DNA of 64,000 nt from an uncultured Alphaproteobacteria bacterium (GCA_934248075.1 CAKQKH010000002.1:73748-137747); one strand, 5' to 3'; counted from the stretch's first letter, positions 10,971 through 19,198 are shown. Notes: generated by a model not told the origin, from the letters alone. Program-made: numbers and translations.

Positions 10971-11828
10971 TTATTCCTCAACAATCTGATAATTGGATTT
11001 ATCGGCAAACAGAGCGCGCAAAATCTGGTTATTATGATAGTGTCCGCTTTTGGAGGCTTTGAGCGCTCCCTTAATCAGATATCCGGACGTATAAGCATCT
11101 CCAATAGCATCGATAACTTTGTGTTTGACGCATTCATCAGTTTTACGAAAGCCCTCGGGATTAAGAATTGTTTCGCCATCCAACACAATGGCGTTTTCCA
11201 GACTTCCGCCCTTAATCAACCCGAGAGAGCGCAAATAATCGACCTGATATTTCTCGCAAAAAGTGCGGCACGGAGCAATTTCTTGAGCAAAAACATCAGC
11301 GGTAAGCGGAGCTGAAAACTCTTGGTGACCAACAATTTTGGAAGGGAAATCTATTGCAAAAGACACCGCAAAATTTGGCGCCGGAGCCAATTCCACAATA
11401 GCGCCTTTGCCGTCATCAAACCTAATTGTTTTAAGCACTTTTAAAATCTTGCGGGGAGCATTTTGCGCAACCACGCCGACAGACTTAAGCGCCTCATAAA
11501 ATGGCAGAGCCGAACCGTCCATAATCGGGACTTCGGGATTGTTAATTTCAATTAAGGCATTATCTACACCGCAAACCGCCAGCGCTGCCATCAAATGCTC
11601 TATGGTCGAAACAACATTGCCATGCTCATCTCCCAAGCAGGTGCAGTTACGAGTATCAACCACATTGGAATAAAGAGCGGCAATCTGCGGTTTGTCCGGC
11701 AAGTCATTGCGCACAAACACAATGCCGTGATTTTCCGGCGCCGGATGCAAAACAAGAGTGGCGTCACATCCGGAATGAAGGCCTATGCCTTTGATAGTGA
11801 GATCTGCAGATAAGGTTTGCTGGTGCAT
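10971..11828 (-). CDS. lpxC: UDP-3-O-acyl-N-acetylglucosamine deacetylase
   Basis: Zinc enzyme of 285 residues for the first committed step of lipid A synthesis. Zinc and catalytic motifs are seen: HLMAAL, the HKVIDAIGD segment and SGHYHNNQ. The start at 11828 is chosen because AGGAG precedes it and the protein then begins MHQQTLSADLTIKGIGLHSG, as in the family; the open frame continues upstream to 11909, but that would run into the RNase P RNA gene. Its presence shows that the organism makes lipid A. Confidence 0.96.
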   Translation of the reverse strand: MHQQTLSADLTIKGIGLHSGCDATLVLHPAPENHGIVFVRNDLPDKPQIAALYSNVVDTRNCTCLGDEHGNVVSTIEHLMAALAVCGVDNALIEINNPEVPIMDGSALPFYEALKSVGVVAQNAPRKILKVLKTIRFDDGKGAIVELAPAPNFAVSFAIDFPSKIVGHQEFSAPLTADVFAQEIAPCRTFCEKYQVDYLRSLGLIKGGSLENAIVLDGETILNPEGFRKTDECVKHKVIDAIGDAYTSGYLIKGALKASKSGHYHNNQILRALFADKSNYQIVEE

Positions 11829-11855
11829 ATTTTGGCTCCTAAACAACGATAATTT

Positions 11856-12256
11856 GACAAGGTGCCTATAAGCCGGGTTCTGTATCCTGCAAAGCAGGAC
11901 GATAGCCATTCATCTAGGCTGCTTATTACTAAGTAGCTCAACGCGACCTACCTCTGGAGCGGAAGGAGAACATTCCGTTTAACACAGTTTATTCAGCCCA
12001 AAAGCCAAATACTTGCGCCCTCCTAACTTGGTCTTGCATCAAACAGGGTTTACCCTGCCAAAACCGTTGCCGGTTTTGCGGTGGGCTCTTACCCCGCCTT
12101 TTCACCCTTACCGAAAACGTATTTCGGCGGTATATTCTCTGTGGCACTTTCCCTTGGATTACTCCAGCCGGACGTTATCCGGTGTTTTGTTCCCCTGAAG
12201 CCCGGACTTTCCTCACCGCGGGCAACGCCACGGCGCGGCTATCCGGCCACCTTGTC
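11856..12256 (-). ncRNA. rnpB: RNase P RNA, bacterial type A
   Basis: The minus strand carries the hallmark conserved blocks of RNase P RNA: GAGGAAAGTCCGGGCT near the 5' end and ACAGAACCCGGCTTAT near the 3' end, with the AGATGAATGGCTATCG-type segment between. The ends are set by the P1 helix: GACAAGGTG at the 5' end (12248-12256) pairs perfectly with CACCTTGTC at the 3' end (11856-11864). Length about 401 nt. It processes the 5' ends of tRNA precursors. Confidence 0.95.
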
Positions 12257-12263
12257 GTTGCCT

Positions 12264-12291
12264 AGAATAGCATTTCAGAACTTGATTGCAA
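12264..12291 (-). promoter_or_regulatory. Promoter of rnpB
   Basis: On the minus strand TTGCAA (12286-12291) and TATTCT (12264-12269) are spaced by 16 nt. The predicted start falls on the first base of the P1 helix, which supports both calls. Confidence 0.7.
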
Positions 12292-12445
12292 GAGCTTTGT
12301 TATTTTTTGAAGATTTAAACAAGCATAAATAAAAAATATAATTATTTTTCATCTGCCTCTATTCGGCTGTTTATATGCCATTACATCGGATATGGATAAC
12401 GCACAAACAGAACAAACCAAGAACAGTTAACAAATTACTAAAATT

Positions 12446-12479
12446 TCCCATTGATTCCCATATTTTCCCATGCTATACC
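12446..12479 (+). promoter_or_regulatory. mraZ promoter overlapped by three MraZ-type boxes
   Basis: TCCCA occurs at 12446, 12456 and 12466, that is three TGGGA boxes on the minus strand separated by exactly 5 nt. This is the spacing known for E. coli MraZ operators (TGGGN-N5 repeated). A promoter, TTGATT (12451-12456), 17 nt, TATACC (12474-12479), is interleaved with the boxes, so bound MraZ would block RNA polymerase. This indicates autorepression of the division cluster. Confidence 0.75.
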
Positions 12480-12515
12480 ATAAACATGATAAGTTGTTAA
12501 CGAGGAACCAGAGAA

Positions 12516-12983
12516 TTGCGCAAAACGTTTCTATTTATGGATACGATTTTGAACAAGGTAGATGCCAAAGGGCGCGTCTCCCTGCCAGCTGACTACCGCG
12601 CAATTGTAAAAGAAACAGGTTCTGAAATTGTTTGTTATCGTTCGCTTTCTTACCCCTGCATTGAGGGATGTTTGGAAGATCTGCTGGATAAATTGGCCAC
12701 GCAGATGGAAGATTCGCTGGATTTCTTTTCGGAGACTCAAGATGATATTAGCAATTTGGTGTTTGGCGACGCCAAGCGTTATCCCTTTGATTCTACCGGA
12801 CGGATTATGCTGTCGGAAAAATTGCTGAAACACGCCCAAATAACCGATAGCGCCGTGTTTGTCGGCAAAGGCCGCAAATTTCAGATCTGGAATCCCGACA
12901 ATTGGGCCAAAGAAGAACAGCGGATTCGGGCTCAGGTGCAGAAAGTGCGTCCGTCTTTGCGGGAGGGTACGCATGAATCCTAA
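12516..12983 (+). CDS. mraZ: Transcriptional regulator MraZ
   Basis: A 155-residue protein with two AbrB-like halves. The first carries the family signature NKVDAKGRVSLPADYR near residues 14-29 and the second carries DSTGRIMLSEKLLKHA. MraZ represses its own division and cell-wall operon by binding the boxes upstream. The start is taken at a TTG at 12516 with GAGGA upstream; the ATG at 12537 would cut into the first domain. rsmH overlaps its 3' end by 11 nt. Confidence 0.93.
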   Translation: MRKTFLFMDTILNKVDAKGRVSLPADYRAIVKETGSEIVCYRSLSYPCIEGCLEDLLDKLATQMEDSLDFFSETQDDISNLVFGDAKRYPFDSTGRIMLSEKLLKHAQITDSAVFVGKGRKFQIWNPDNWAKEEQRIRAQVQKVRPSLREGTHES

Positions 12984-13920
12984 TTATCAGAAACATTTTC
13001 CGGTGATGCTGCCAGAAGTATTGCAATATCTGTCACCGCAAAACGGCGAGATTTATGTTGACGCCACTTTTGGCAACGGTGGTTACAGCGAAGCTATTTT
13101 GCAAGCGGCGGACTGTCGGGTGATTGCTCTTGACCGCGACCCCAATGTTGCTGATCGCGCCAATGAATTGACCAGATTGTATGGTAACCGCTTTGAGTTT
13201 CGCGCCGGAAAATTCAGTGATTTTGCCAATTTGGTACCAGAAGATATCAACGGAGCAGTTTTTGATATTGGCGTTTCTTCAATGCAACTTGATCAGGCCG
13301 AGCGCGGTTTTTCTTTTTCTAAAGACGCGCCTTTGGATATGCGGATGTCTCAGACCGGATTGAGCGCAGCTGATTTAGTGAACTCCCTGCCCGAGGCTGA
13401 GCTGGCGGACATTATTTATAACTACGGCGAAGAACGCAAATCACGGCAGATTGCCCGAAAAATTGTTGAGATTCGCAAGATTTCCCCCATTAACACCACC
13501 AAACAGCTGGCTGATGTCATCTACTCGGTTGTTTATCGCGACGCCGGCAATATTGATCCGGCAACCCGTACATTTCAGGCGCTGCGCATTGCCGTTAATG
13601 ACGAACTGGGCGAGCTTCGCTCCGGACTTTGCGGCGCAACATCTCGTCTGGTTGGCAATGGACGTTTGGTAGTGGTGGATTTTCACTCGTTAGAAGACCG
13701 GATTGTAAAAAAATTTTTTAGTGATAACTCTGGCCGGCGGCAGCATGTGTCGCGCTATCGGACAGAAACTCAACCCCAGAATGAAGACAAAGTTTTTGCC
13801 GAATGCTCAAAAGCTATTACCCCCTCAGAAGCGGAAATAAAGCTTAATGCTCGTTCACGTTCGGCCAAATTGCGCTTTGCCGTCAAAAACCAAAACTTCC
13901 AGAAGGAGTTTGCAATATGA
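12973..13920 (+). CDS. rsmH: 16S rRNA m4C1402 methyltransferase
   Basis: SAM-dependent methyltransferase of 315 residues (also called MraW) acting on cytosine 1402 of 16S rRNA. Motifs: HFPVMLPEVL at the N-terminus, DATFGNGGYSEAIL for SAM binding, DIGVSSMQLDQAERGFSF, and the C-terminal LVVVDFHSLEDRIVK. The start at 12973, after GGGAGGG and inside the end of mraZ, matches the family N-terminus; upstream in-frame codons are only mraZ in another frame. Confidence 0.97.
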   Translation: MNPNYQKHFPVMLPEVLQYLSPQNGEIYVDATFGNGGYSEAILQAADCRVIALDRDPNVADRANELTRLYGNRFEFRAGKFSDFANLVPEDINGAVFDIGVSSMQLDQAERGFSFSKDAPLDMRMSQTGLSAADLVNSLPEAELADIIYNYGEERKSRQIARKIVEIRKISPINTTKQLADVIYSVVYRDAGNIDPATRTFQALRIAVNDELGELRSGLCGATSRLVGNGRLVVVDFHSLEDRIVKKFFSDNSGRRQHVSRYRTETQPQNEDKVFAECSKAITPSEAEIKLNARSRSAKLRFAVKNQNFQKEFAI

Positions 13921-14300
13921 ATAGCACCAAATTAGCAACTATCGCTTTGTGGATATCTTTGCCGTGCCTGATCGGATTCGGCTCTTTGGTTATGAAAAAC
14001 ACTGTACACGAGCTGGAGGGCCAACTCAACACTATCAACCGCGGAATACAAGATGATATTAAAACCATTCACGTGTTGAAAGCAGAATGGTCGCATCTGA
14101 ACACTCCCTCCCGACTAAGACAACTGGTGGCTAAACATATTTCGCTAAATCCGGTGCAAGCTGAACAAATTATTAACTATTCTGCGCTACCATTTTCTTA
14201 TGAGAACGGCGAATCGAGAAAACTCGCCGCCAGAAAGAATATTTCAAAATACGCTGAGCATAATAAGGAGCTGAAACGCCTGACTAATGCTCAGAGATAG
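13917..14300 (+). CDS. ftsL: Cell division protein FtsL
   Basis: A 127-residue bitopic membrane protein: a short cytoplasmic start, a membrane segment at residues 8-26, then a coiled coil and the conserved segment LKAEWSHLNTPSRLRQLVAK. FtsL bridges FtsB and FtsQ and activates the FtsWI septal synthase. It overlaps the rsmH stop by 4 nt (ATGA) and sits in the standard position between rsmH and ftsI. Confidence 0.88.
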   Translation: MNSTKLATIALWISLPCLIGFGSLVMKNTVHELEGQLNTINRGIQDDIKTIHVLKAEWSHLNTPSRLRQLVAKHISLNPVQAEQIINYSALPFSYENGESRKLAARKNISKYAEHNKELKRLTNAQR

Positions 14301-14322
14301 TGGATATGGGCAGTAGCAGACA

Positions 14323-16059
14323 ATGTTCGGAAAGTATTTTTCGAGAAAGAAAACAGAAGATTTCTACCTCCCCGGTGAAGAGATAAAAATCAACAAAGAC
14401 ATCTCTTTCTGCAATAGTTTTTCGTGCCAAAAAGACCCGCTGTCCATGTGCAGAAAACGCCTGACTTTTGTTATGTTTTGCTTTGGCGCGGCCTATTTGG
14501 GAATTGCAATGCTGTTGTTTAATTTGTGCATTGTTCCAAACCTGAGCGCAGACAGCCGAAACACAACCGTCCGTTTTGCACAAAACCCCATTCGCCGCGC
14601 CGATATTATTGATCGTAACGGCACAATTATCGCAACATCTTTGCCAACTGTTAATCTTTATGCCAATCCGCATAAAATCCGCAACCCCGAAAAAGCCGCG
14701 CGTTTGTTGACACAAGCACTGCCTGAGCTGGGATTTGAAAGCACGCTGAAAAAGCTTAAGCATCGCGGCAGTTTTGTGTATCTGAAACGCAACCTTACGC
14801 CATCTCAACAATACCAAATAAACTATTTGGGAATCCCCGGATTGGAGTTTGAAAACGGCGAAAAACGCGTGTATCCGCACAAGAATCTATTGGCGCATAT
14901 TGTCGGAAACACCAATATTGACAACGAGGGAATATCCGGAATTGAAAAAGCGCTTGACGCTCGTTTAACCAGTTCGGATATACCGCTGCGGCTATCAATT
15001 GATGTCGGAATTCAAGACACGATTCGCGAGCTTCTGAAAGAGGGCATGACAAAATTTCACGCTTTGGGCGCAACCGCCGTGTTGATGGACGTGAACACCT
15101 CAGAAATTATATCTATGGTATCATTGCCGGACTTTGACCCTAATACCGGCAAAGTCAAAACCGAGCGGGCTTTGTTCAATATGGCGACAACCGGCGTTTA
15201 TGAACCCGGATCCGTGTTGAAAATTTTTAATACCGCCATGTCGCTGGAAAGCGGAAAAGTTAAGATTTCTGACAGATTTGACGCCACTCAGCCGCTAAAA
15301 TTGAAATACAACACTATTAAGGATTATCGCGGTGAGAATCGGTGGCTGTCAGTGCCGGAGATCTTGGTGTATTCCTCCAATATCGGCTCTGCGCAAATGG
15401 CGCTTAAGGTCGGCGGTAATGAACAAAGAAATTTTTTGGAAAAAATCGGTTTTTTTGAAAAACTGGATATTGAGGTGGCTGAGCGCGGAACCCCGCTGGT
15501 TCCCAAGCGTTGGGGTGACGGAACAATAGCCACCGTGGCGTTTGGTTATGGCGTTGCGGTGTCTCCGTTGCATGTTATCACCGGATATGCCGCTGTGGTC
15601 AATGGTGGAATTTATCACAGTCCGTCGCTGATTAAAGACGGCCCCAAAGGTAAGAACGGCCATAGAGTATTGTCGTTTAACACCTCAAAAACCATGCGTA
15701 AACTGATGCGGCTGGTGGTTACCGACGGTTCCGGCAAACGCGCCAACGTTTCTGGATATGAGGTCGGCGGCAAAACCGGTACCGCCAATAAACTTTCGGA
15801 ACGCGGCAGATATGTTGACAAGAAAGTTCGCACAACCTTTGTATCGGCTTTTCCGATATCTGATCCTAAATACGCGCTGATTGTTATGCTCGACGAACCC
15901 AAACCGCTGAAAGAAACCTGGGGGTTCGTTACCGCAGGTTGGAACACCGTGCCGACGGCCTCAAAAATTATTTCAGCAGTCGCGCCACAGCTTAATTTGA
16001 AAGCTAACTTTGATATTGATGAACAACGCCGGCAACGAATTATTGAAGCTTCATATTAG
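14323..16059 (+). CDS. ftsI: Septal peptidoglycan transpeptidase FtsI (PBP3)
   Basis: Class B penicillin-binding protein of 578 residues. A cytoplasmic N-terminus of about 46 residues is followed by one membrane anchor (about 47-70), a pedestal domain, and the transpeptidase domain with all three active-site motifs: SVLK (Ser297), SSN (351-353) and KTG (484-486). It crosslinks septal peptidoglycan and is the target of beta-lactams. In most bacteria murE follows; here the gene is followed by 750 bp without genes. Confidence 0.96.
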   Translation: MFGKYFSRKKTEDFYLPGEEIKINKDISFCNSFSCQKDPLSMCRKRLTFVMFCFGAAYLGIAMLLFNLCIVPNLSADSRNTTVRFAQNPIRRADIIDRNGTIIATSLPTVNLYANPHKIRNPEKAARLLTQALPELGFESTLKKLKHRGSFVYLKRNLTPSQQYQINYLGIPGLEFENGEKRVYPHKNLLAHIVGNTNIDNEGISGIEKALDARLTSSDIPLRLSIDVGIQDTIRELLKEGMTKFHALGATAVLMDVNTSEIISMVSLPDFDPNTGKVKTERALFNMATTGVYEPGSVLKIFNTAMSLESGKVKISDRFDATQPLKLKYNTIKDYRGENRWLSVPEILVYSSNIGSAQMALKVGGNEQRNFLEKIGFFEKLDIEVAERGTPLVPKRWGDGTIATVAFGYGVAVSPLHVITGYAAVVNGGIYHSPSLIKDGPKGKNGHRVLSFNTSKTMRKLMRLVVTDGSGKRANVSGYEVGGKTGTANKLSERGRYVDKKVRTTFVSAFPISDPKYALIVMLDEPKPLKETWGFVTAGWNTVPTASKIISAVAPQLNLKANFDIDEQRRQRIIEASY

Positions 16060-16075
16060 GTGCCGGGCCGGCACG

Positions 16076-16140
16076 GGCATTCGCAAGAATATACTCGCCA
16101 CTCACTGTGTTCGAGGCTCGGAATTATGCCTGATTTGCAC
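16076..16140. repeat. Dispersed repeat class B, copy 1
   Basis: This segment shares the core ACTCGCCACTCACT-GTGTTCGAGGCTCGG with copies at 18976-19030 and 49843-49900. It begins just after the palindrome GTGCCGG-G-CCGGCAC. A weaker relative lies near 45116-45175. Confidence 0.7.
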
Positions 16141-16149
16141 CCCTGCTCC

Positions 16150-16247
16150 GTCATTGCGAGGTGAACATTAGTGAACCGAAGCAATCCATATTGTTTCTTG
16201 ATAAAAATGGATTGCTTCTCGCGGCTAATCGCCGTTCGCGCAATGAC
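16150..16247. repeat. Palindromic MITE-like repeat class D, copy 1
   Basis: A 98 bp element with nested inverted repeats: GTCATTGCG (16150-16158) pairs with CGCAATGAC (16239-16247), and GAAGCAATCCAT (16178-16189) pairs with ATGGATTGCTTC (16207-16218). Similar GTCATTGCG...CGCAATGAC repeats occur in many bacterial genomes. No coding potential is visible. Confidence 0.8.
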
Positions 16248-16268
16248 CCGCGACGACGGCTCCGCATT

Positions 16269-16295
16269 GTCATTCCGGCGGACGCCGGAATCCAG
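16269..16295. repeat. REP-like palindrome
   Basis: A GTCATTCCGG...CCGGAATCCAG imperfect palindrome. Two relatives are at 50268-50294 and 50414-50440, in opposite orientation. Confidence 0.75.
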
Positions 16296-16305
16296 TGAAA
16301 AAACA

Positions 16306-16420
16306 TGTCATGCCTCGATTGCGGAACGCAATCGTCAGGGCATCTTCCGTACTGACATTTAAAAAGCTCGGAAGACCGCTTGACCTCGGGCGAGAATACT
16401 CGCCTCTCGGAGCGGTGACA
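16306..16420 (+). repeat. Folded repeat class C, copy 1
   Basis: It begins TGTCATGCCTC and ends CGGAGCGGTGACAG. Inside are the hairpin GATTGCG/CGCAATC (16317-16333) and the constant hairpin GGCGAG-AATA-CTCGCC (16389-16404). The second copy lies inverted at 49912-50039 with an unrelated sequence in the first stem that still pairs. Confidence 0.7.
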
Positions 16421-16452
16421 GTCTTTATTCTTCCTCACCCCCATCTAAATCG

Positions 16453-16640
16453 TCTAACTTGGTAGGTTCGCCTATAATGGCTCACCAACCGCGTGTCGGG
16501 CACTTGTTTACTAGTTTCGCTGTGTTTGCTTACACGCTGCGCTAGCTCAACAAGTAAACTTACGTCGCTTGCGGCAAAAACAGTCTGTACTTTGACTGTT
16601 TTTATCCTCGCGCCCCGTCAAGGGGGAAGACTTATAAGGC
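16453..16640 (+). repeat. Folded repeat class E, copy 1
   Basis: It starts TCTAACTTGGTAGGTTCGCC and ends with the CCTCGCGCCCCGTCAAG block and TTATAAGGC. It contains the stem AAAAACAGTC (16576-16585) with GACTGTTTTT (16594-16603). The second copy at 50073-50257 has AAAAACAACC/GGTTGTTTTT at the same place, so two base pairs have changed on both sides. Confidence 0.75.
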
Positions 16641-16682
16641 AATATCTTTTAACAGATACTATAATAACCAGCACTATCTCCA

Positions 16683-16807
16683 GCGAGGGCGGATAGTGGA
16701 ATTTATAGAGTAATTTCTAGGTGCGGAAAAGCGGAGCGTACACGACCAGTACGTGAGCATTTTACGTCACCGTAAAATTGCTCTAGAAAACCGCTAGACG
16801 CCCTCGC
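16683..16807. other. Multibranched folded element next to flagellin 3' end
   Basis: Nested pairings: GCGAGGGCG (16683-16691) with CGCCCTCGC (16799-16807); TTTCTAG (16714-16720) with CTAGAAA (16783-16789); and inside them two hairpins, CGTAC-acgacca-GTACG (16737-16753) and AGCATTTTACG-tcac-CGTAAAATTGCT (16756-16782). No U-run follows on either strand. It ends 3 nt from the flagellin stop codon. It could be a 3' UTR structure, a small RNA or a mobile repeat. Confidence 0.55.
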
Positions 16808-16809
16808 CT

Positions 16810-18717
16810 CTAAAACAGCTTTAGCACAGCCTGCGCCGCTTGCGATGCCAGCGACAGGGAGTTGATAGCCAACTGTTGTCTGGTTTGCAAAGAAAGCATA
16901 TTGGCGGATTCTTCGTTCATATCGGCAAGGGTTAGCTTATCCGCGCCCTCGGTCAGAATATTTATCAAATTCTCGGTGAATTCCTGCCGATTGGTAATGA
17001 TTGAATAATTATTCCCCAACTCCGCCGTAAAAGCTCTAATACTTTTCAAGGCGCCGGCGATTTCTTTTAGGCTCTGGGCGATATCGCCTTGATTCTGCCA
17101 ATCAATCGTATTCAGCCCCAGCGCGCCGGCTGACATATCTTTACCATTAACATTCAAATCGGCGTCGCCTTTTTCATTAAACCGCACGTTCAGTTTTTCA
17201 TTTTTGAGTAGGTTTACTCCCTTGTATGACGAATCCTTAACCAGCGTATCATATTGATTTAAGATTCCGGTATAAGCCTTACCTTGTTCCGCTGTACTAT
17301 TATTATAATTATATTCAGTTTGGCGTTCTGAGTTTTGCTTAGCCAAAATATCTGCTATGGCAACATCGGCCGTTTTAGTCTCTGCGGTTTTAGTAAAATT
17401 TGCCCAAAATTCAGCTTTGGAGCCAACAGTTTCATTTGAAATTGATTGGCTCTCAAAGACTTCTCCCTTATAGCTTAACTTTGCCCCTTTCACTGTGCTT
17501 AACAATATATTTGCCTGTTCAAAATCTATTTCTGAAAATAAATTCAACTCCACATCTGCGGAATTAATAGTTAAATTCAATATGCGATCTTGCGTATTTG
17601 AACTAGAAGTCGCGCCAAAAATATTTAACTTAGCGCGATCATCAAGACTCACTTCGCGACTCAGAGACAAAGTAGCATATCGAGATCCTTGCAAATTGGC
17701 CACACTGTCATCATGCATATAAAGATATGAACTTTCTAATGCATTTCCCCCACCATAAGCATTGATTCGTGACGATCCAAATGTGTTTATGGTTGTACCT
17801 GCAAACACCCGCCCTTGTTTATCATTTATCTCCATATTAAGCACCGCGCCGTCTTCTAGGGTAATCTTGCTATTCACAATTGTCTGTACATAATATTCGT
17901 CTTTTGTCGGGGAATAAAAATTATTAATTCCTCTCATCAAATAATTACCAGAACCAATACCATTAATATGATGCTCGACATCAGAACATAAGGCCGACTT
18001 TGAATTATCCAAAACCATATCCATATTCTGCCACACAATATCTCCTGAAGCACCATACGCAGTAATGACTTCGTTTTTCGGCCCATTACTGGCAAAAGCA
18101 TGAATGGACAGATCAGAAAACATATGATTTTCACCCAAAACAGAAATAGCGTTTTTTTCATTAAGTTCGGTAAAGTCTATACTGATTTGTGAGAATTTAT
18201 CGGTATCCGGTTCGGACACACCATAATAGCCGACCCCGACCAGATTTTGTCCGGCTTGCAAAATGATTGTGCTTTCAGCGGTGATGTTACCATAGATGAC
18301 GATGTTGCCGGCTTTGCCACTGTCTAATGCGGCTTTCAGCTCGCTCCAATTACTGACCACTGCCGAAACATTGTCCTGACTTTCAAACCATTCTTTACTG
18401 GGGATTTTGGCGGTTTCTAAAGCGGAAGTAGCCACTGCCGCGGCCTGCTCAAGGAATGTCGCTCCGGTTTCTAAGGCTGTGGTGGCGGTTTTGATAGTGC
18501 TGACCGCTTGTCCCATGGAGTCAAGAAGCGCGTCTAAATCATTAGCGCGATTGTTTAAGGAACGCGCGGTGTAATAAGAACTGGGGTTATCAATAGCGGA
18601 GTTGACCTTGTTGCCGGTGGCGAGTTTATTTTGGGTAGCGCCAACCGTCCTGCTGATATTCTGCAGGCTCAACAAATTGCTCCGCATACTCGCGGTTAGG
18701 CTGATGTTGCCGCTCAA
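16810..18717 (-). CDS. Flagellin with inserted beta-helix-like domain
   Basis: A 635-residue flagellin. Residues 1-100 are the conserved N-terminal D0/D1 helices (NISLTASMRSNLLSLQN, NSAIDNPSSYYTARSLNNRA) and about 480-635 the conserved C-terminal part ending SLASQAAQAVLKLF. Between them, about residues 118-425 look like a right-handed beta-helix of the pectate-lyase type: short strands with repeated NIVIYGNIT, NLVGVGYYG, DLSIHAFA, LNLTINSADVELNLF patterns. The other two flagellins here lack it. The start is a TTG with AGGG upstream. Codon use is less biased than in the other two flagellins, suggesting lower expression. It presumably forms decorated filament subunits. Confidence 0.88.
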   Translation of the reverse strand: MSGNISLTASMRSNLLSLQNISRTVGATQNKLATGNKVNSAIDNPSSYYTARSLNNRANDLDALLDSMGQAVSTIKTATTALETGATFLEQAAAVATSALETAKIPSKEWFESQDNVSAVVSNWSELKAALDSGKAGNIVIYGNITAESTIILQAGQNLVGVGYYGVSEPDTDKFSQISIDFTELNEKNAISVLGENHMFSDLSIHAFASNGPKNEVITAYGASGDIVWQNMDMVLDNSKSALCSDVEHHINGIGSGNYLMRGINNFYSPTKDEYYVQTIVNSKITLEDGAVLNMEINDKQGRVFAGTTINTFGSSRINAYGGGNALESSYLYMHDDSVANLQGSRYATLSLSREVSLDDRAKLNIFGATSSSNTQDRILNLTINSADVELNLFSEIDFEQANILLSTVKGAKLSYKGEVFESQSISNETVGSKAEFWANFTKTAETKTADVAIADILAKQNSERQTEYNYNNSTAEQGKAYTGILNQYDTLVKDSSYKGVNLLKNEKLNVRFNEKGDADLNVNGKDMSAGALGLNTIDWQNQGDIAQSLKEIAGALKSIRAFTAELGNNYSIITNRQEFTENLINILTEGADKLTLADMNEESANMLSLQTRQQLAINSLSLASQAAQAVLKLF

Positions 18718-18741
18718 TTTACCCTAACTCCGGCTTTCGTT

Positions 18742-18769
18742 AATATACCATAAGCCATTATGGTATATT
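18742..18769 (-). promoter_or_regulatory. Perfect hairpin upstream of flagellin start
   Basis: AATATACCATAA (18742-18753) and TTATGGTATATT (18758-18769) form a 12 bp inverted repeat with a 4 nt loop, ending 25 nt before the TTG start of the large flagellin. It lacks a U-run. It may be a dyad operator, or a leader RNA structure of the sort through which FlbT acts on flagellin mRNA in Caulobacter. Confidence 0.5.
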
Positions 18770-18873
18770 GACGATAAAAGCCAAGCCGTTCCCGCAGTTT
18801 TCAACAAGATATTTTGCAAAATTGCTATAAAAAAGGTTAATCAGTCGGAAAATGACAATGAGAAGTAGGTTCT

Positions 18874-18959
18874 GTCACTCTGAGCAAAGCGAAGAGTCCA
18901 TATTGTTTCTTGATAAAAATGGATTGCTTCTCACGGCTAAACGCCGTTCGCGCAATGAC
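18874..18959. repeat. Repeat class D, copy 2 (hybrid left half)
   Basis: The right half matches copy 1 nearly base for base (TGGATTGCTTCTC to CGCAATGAC). The left half is instead GTCACTCTGAGC...GAGTCCAT, so the outer arms no longer pair well. The region 18770-19150 otherwise shows no gene. Confidence 0.7.
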
Positions 18960-18975
18960 CCGCGCGGCGGGCGGC

Positions 18976-19030
18976 GCATAACAAGAATTTACTCGCCACT
19001 CACTTTGTTCGAGGCTCGGGATATTGCACC
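18976..19030. repeat. Repeat class B, copy 2
   Basis: It shares ACTCGCCACTCACTTTGTTC and GAGGCTCGGGA with copies at 16076-16140 and 49843-49900. It directly follows repeat D copy 2. Confidence 0.65.
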
Positions 19031-19152
19031 TTTAGGAATCTCCCCTTGATTTCAAGGGGAGGAATTAGATAGAGTGCGGACATCGTCACATCATCTTAAA
19101 TTATAAAGTATGCCAACAATAAACTTTTCTAGCACTATCGCTTAGTTTTCAA

Positions 19153-19182
19153 CAAAAAGGCTCTGCAATGCAGAGCCTTTTG
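19153..19182 (-). terminator. Terminator of trcR-like gene
   Basis: The stem AAAGGCTCTGC/GCAGAGCCTTT has a 3 nt loop and, on the minus strand, is followed by a T-run. It lies 17 nt past the stop codon of the gene at 19199. Confidence 0.85.
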
Positions 19183-19198
19183 AATAAAAAGATGTGCG

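Noticed and set aside
12013..12332. Open frames over the RNase P RNA gene
   Set aside because: The conserved RNase P blocks and P1 helix explain this stretch; the frames are incidental.
16060..16809. Possible CRISPR array or insertion sequence after ftsI
   Set aside because: Repeats are of several unrelated kinds, not regularly spaced, and no transposase or cas gene is present.
18852..19049. Plus-strand open frame of 65 codons
   Set aside because: It lies wholly within repeats D2 and B2, has no ribosome binding site and translates to repeat-derived sequence.
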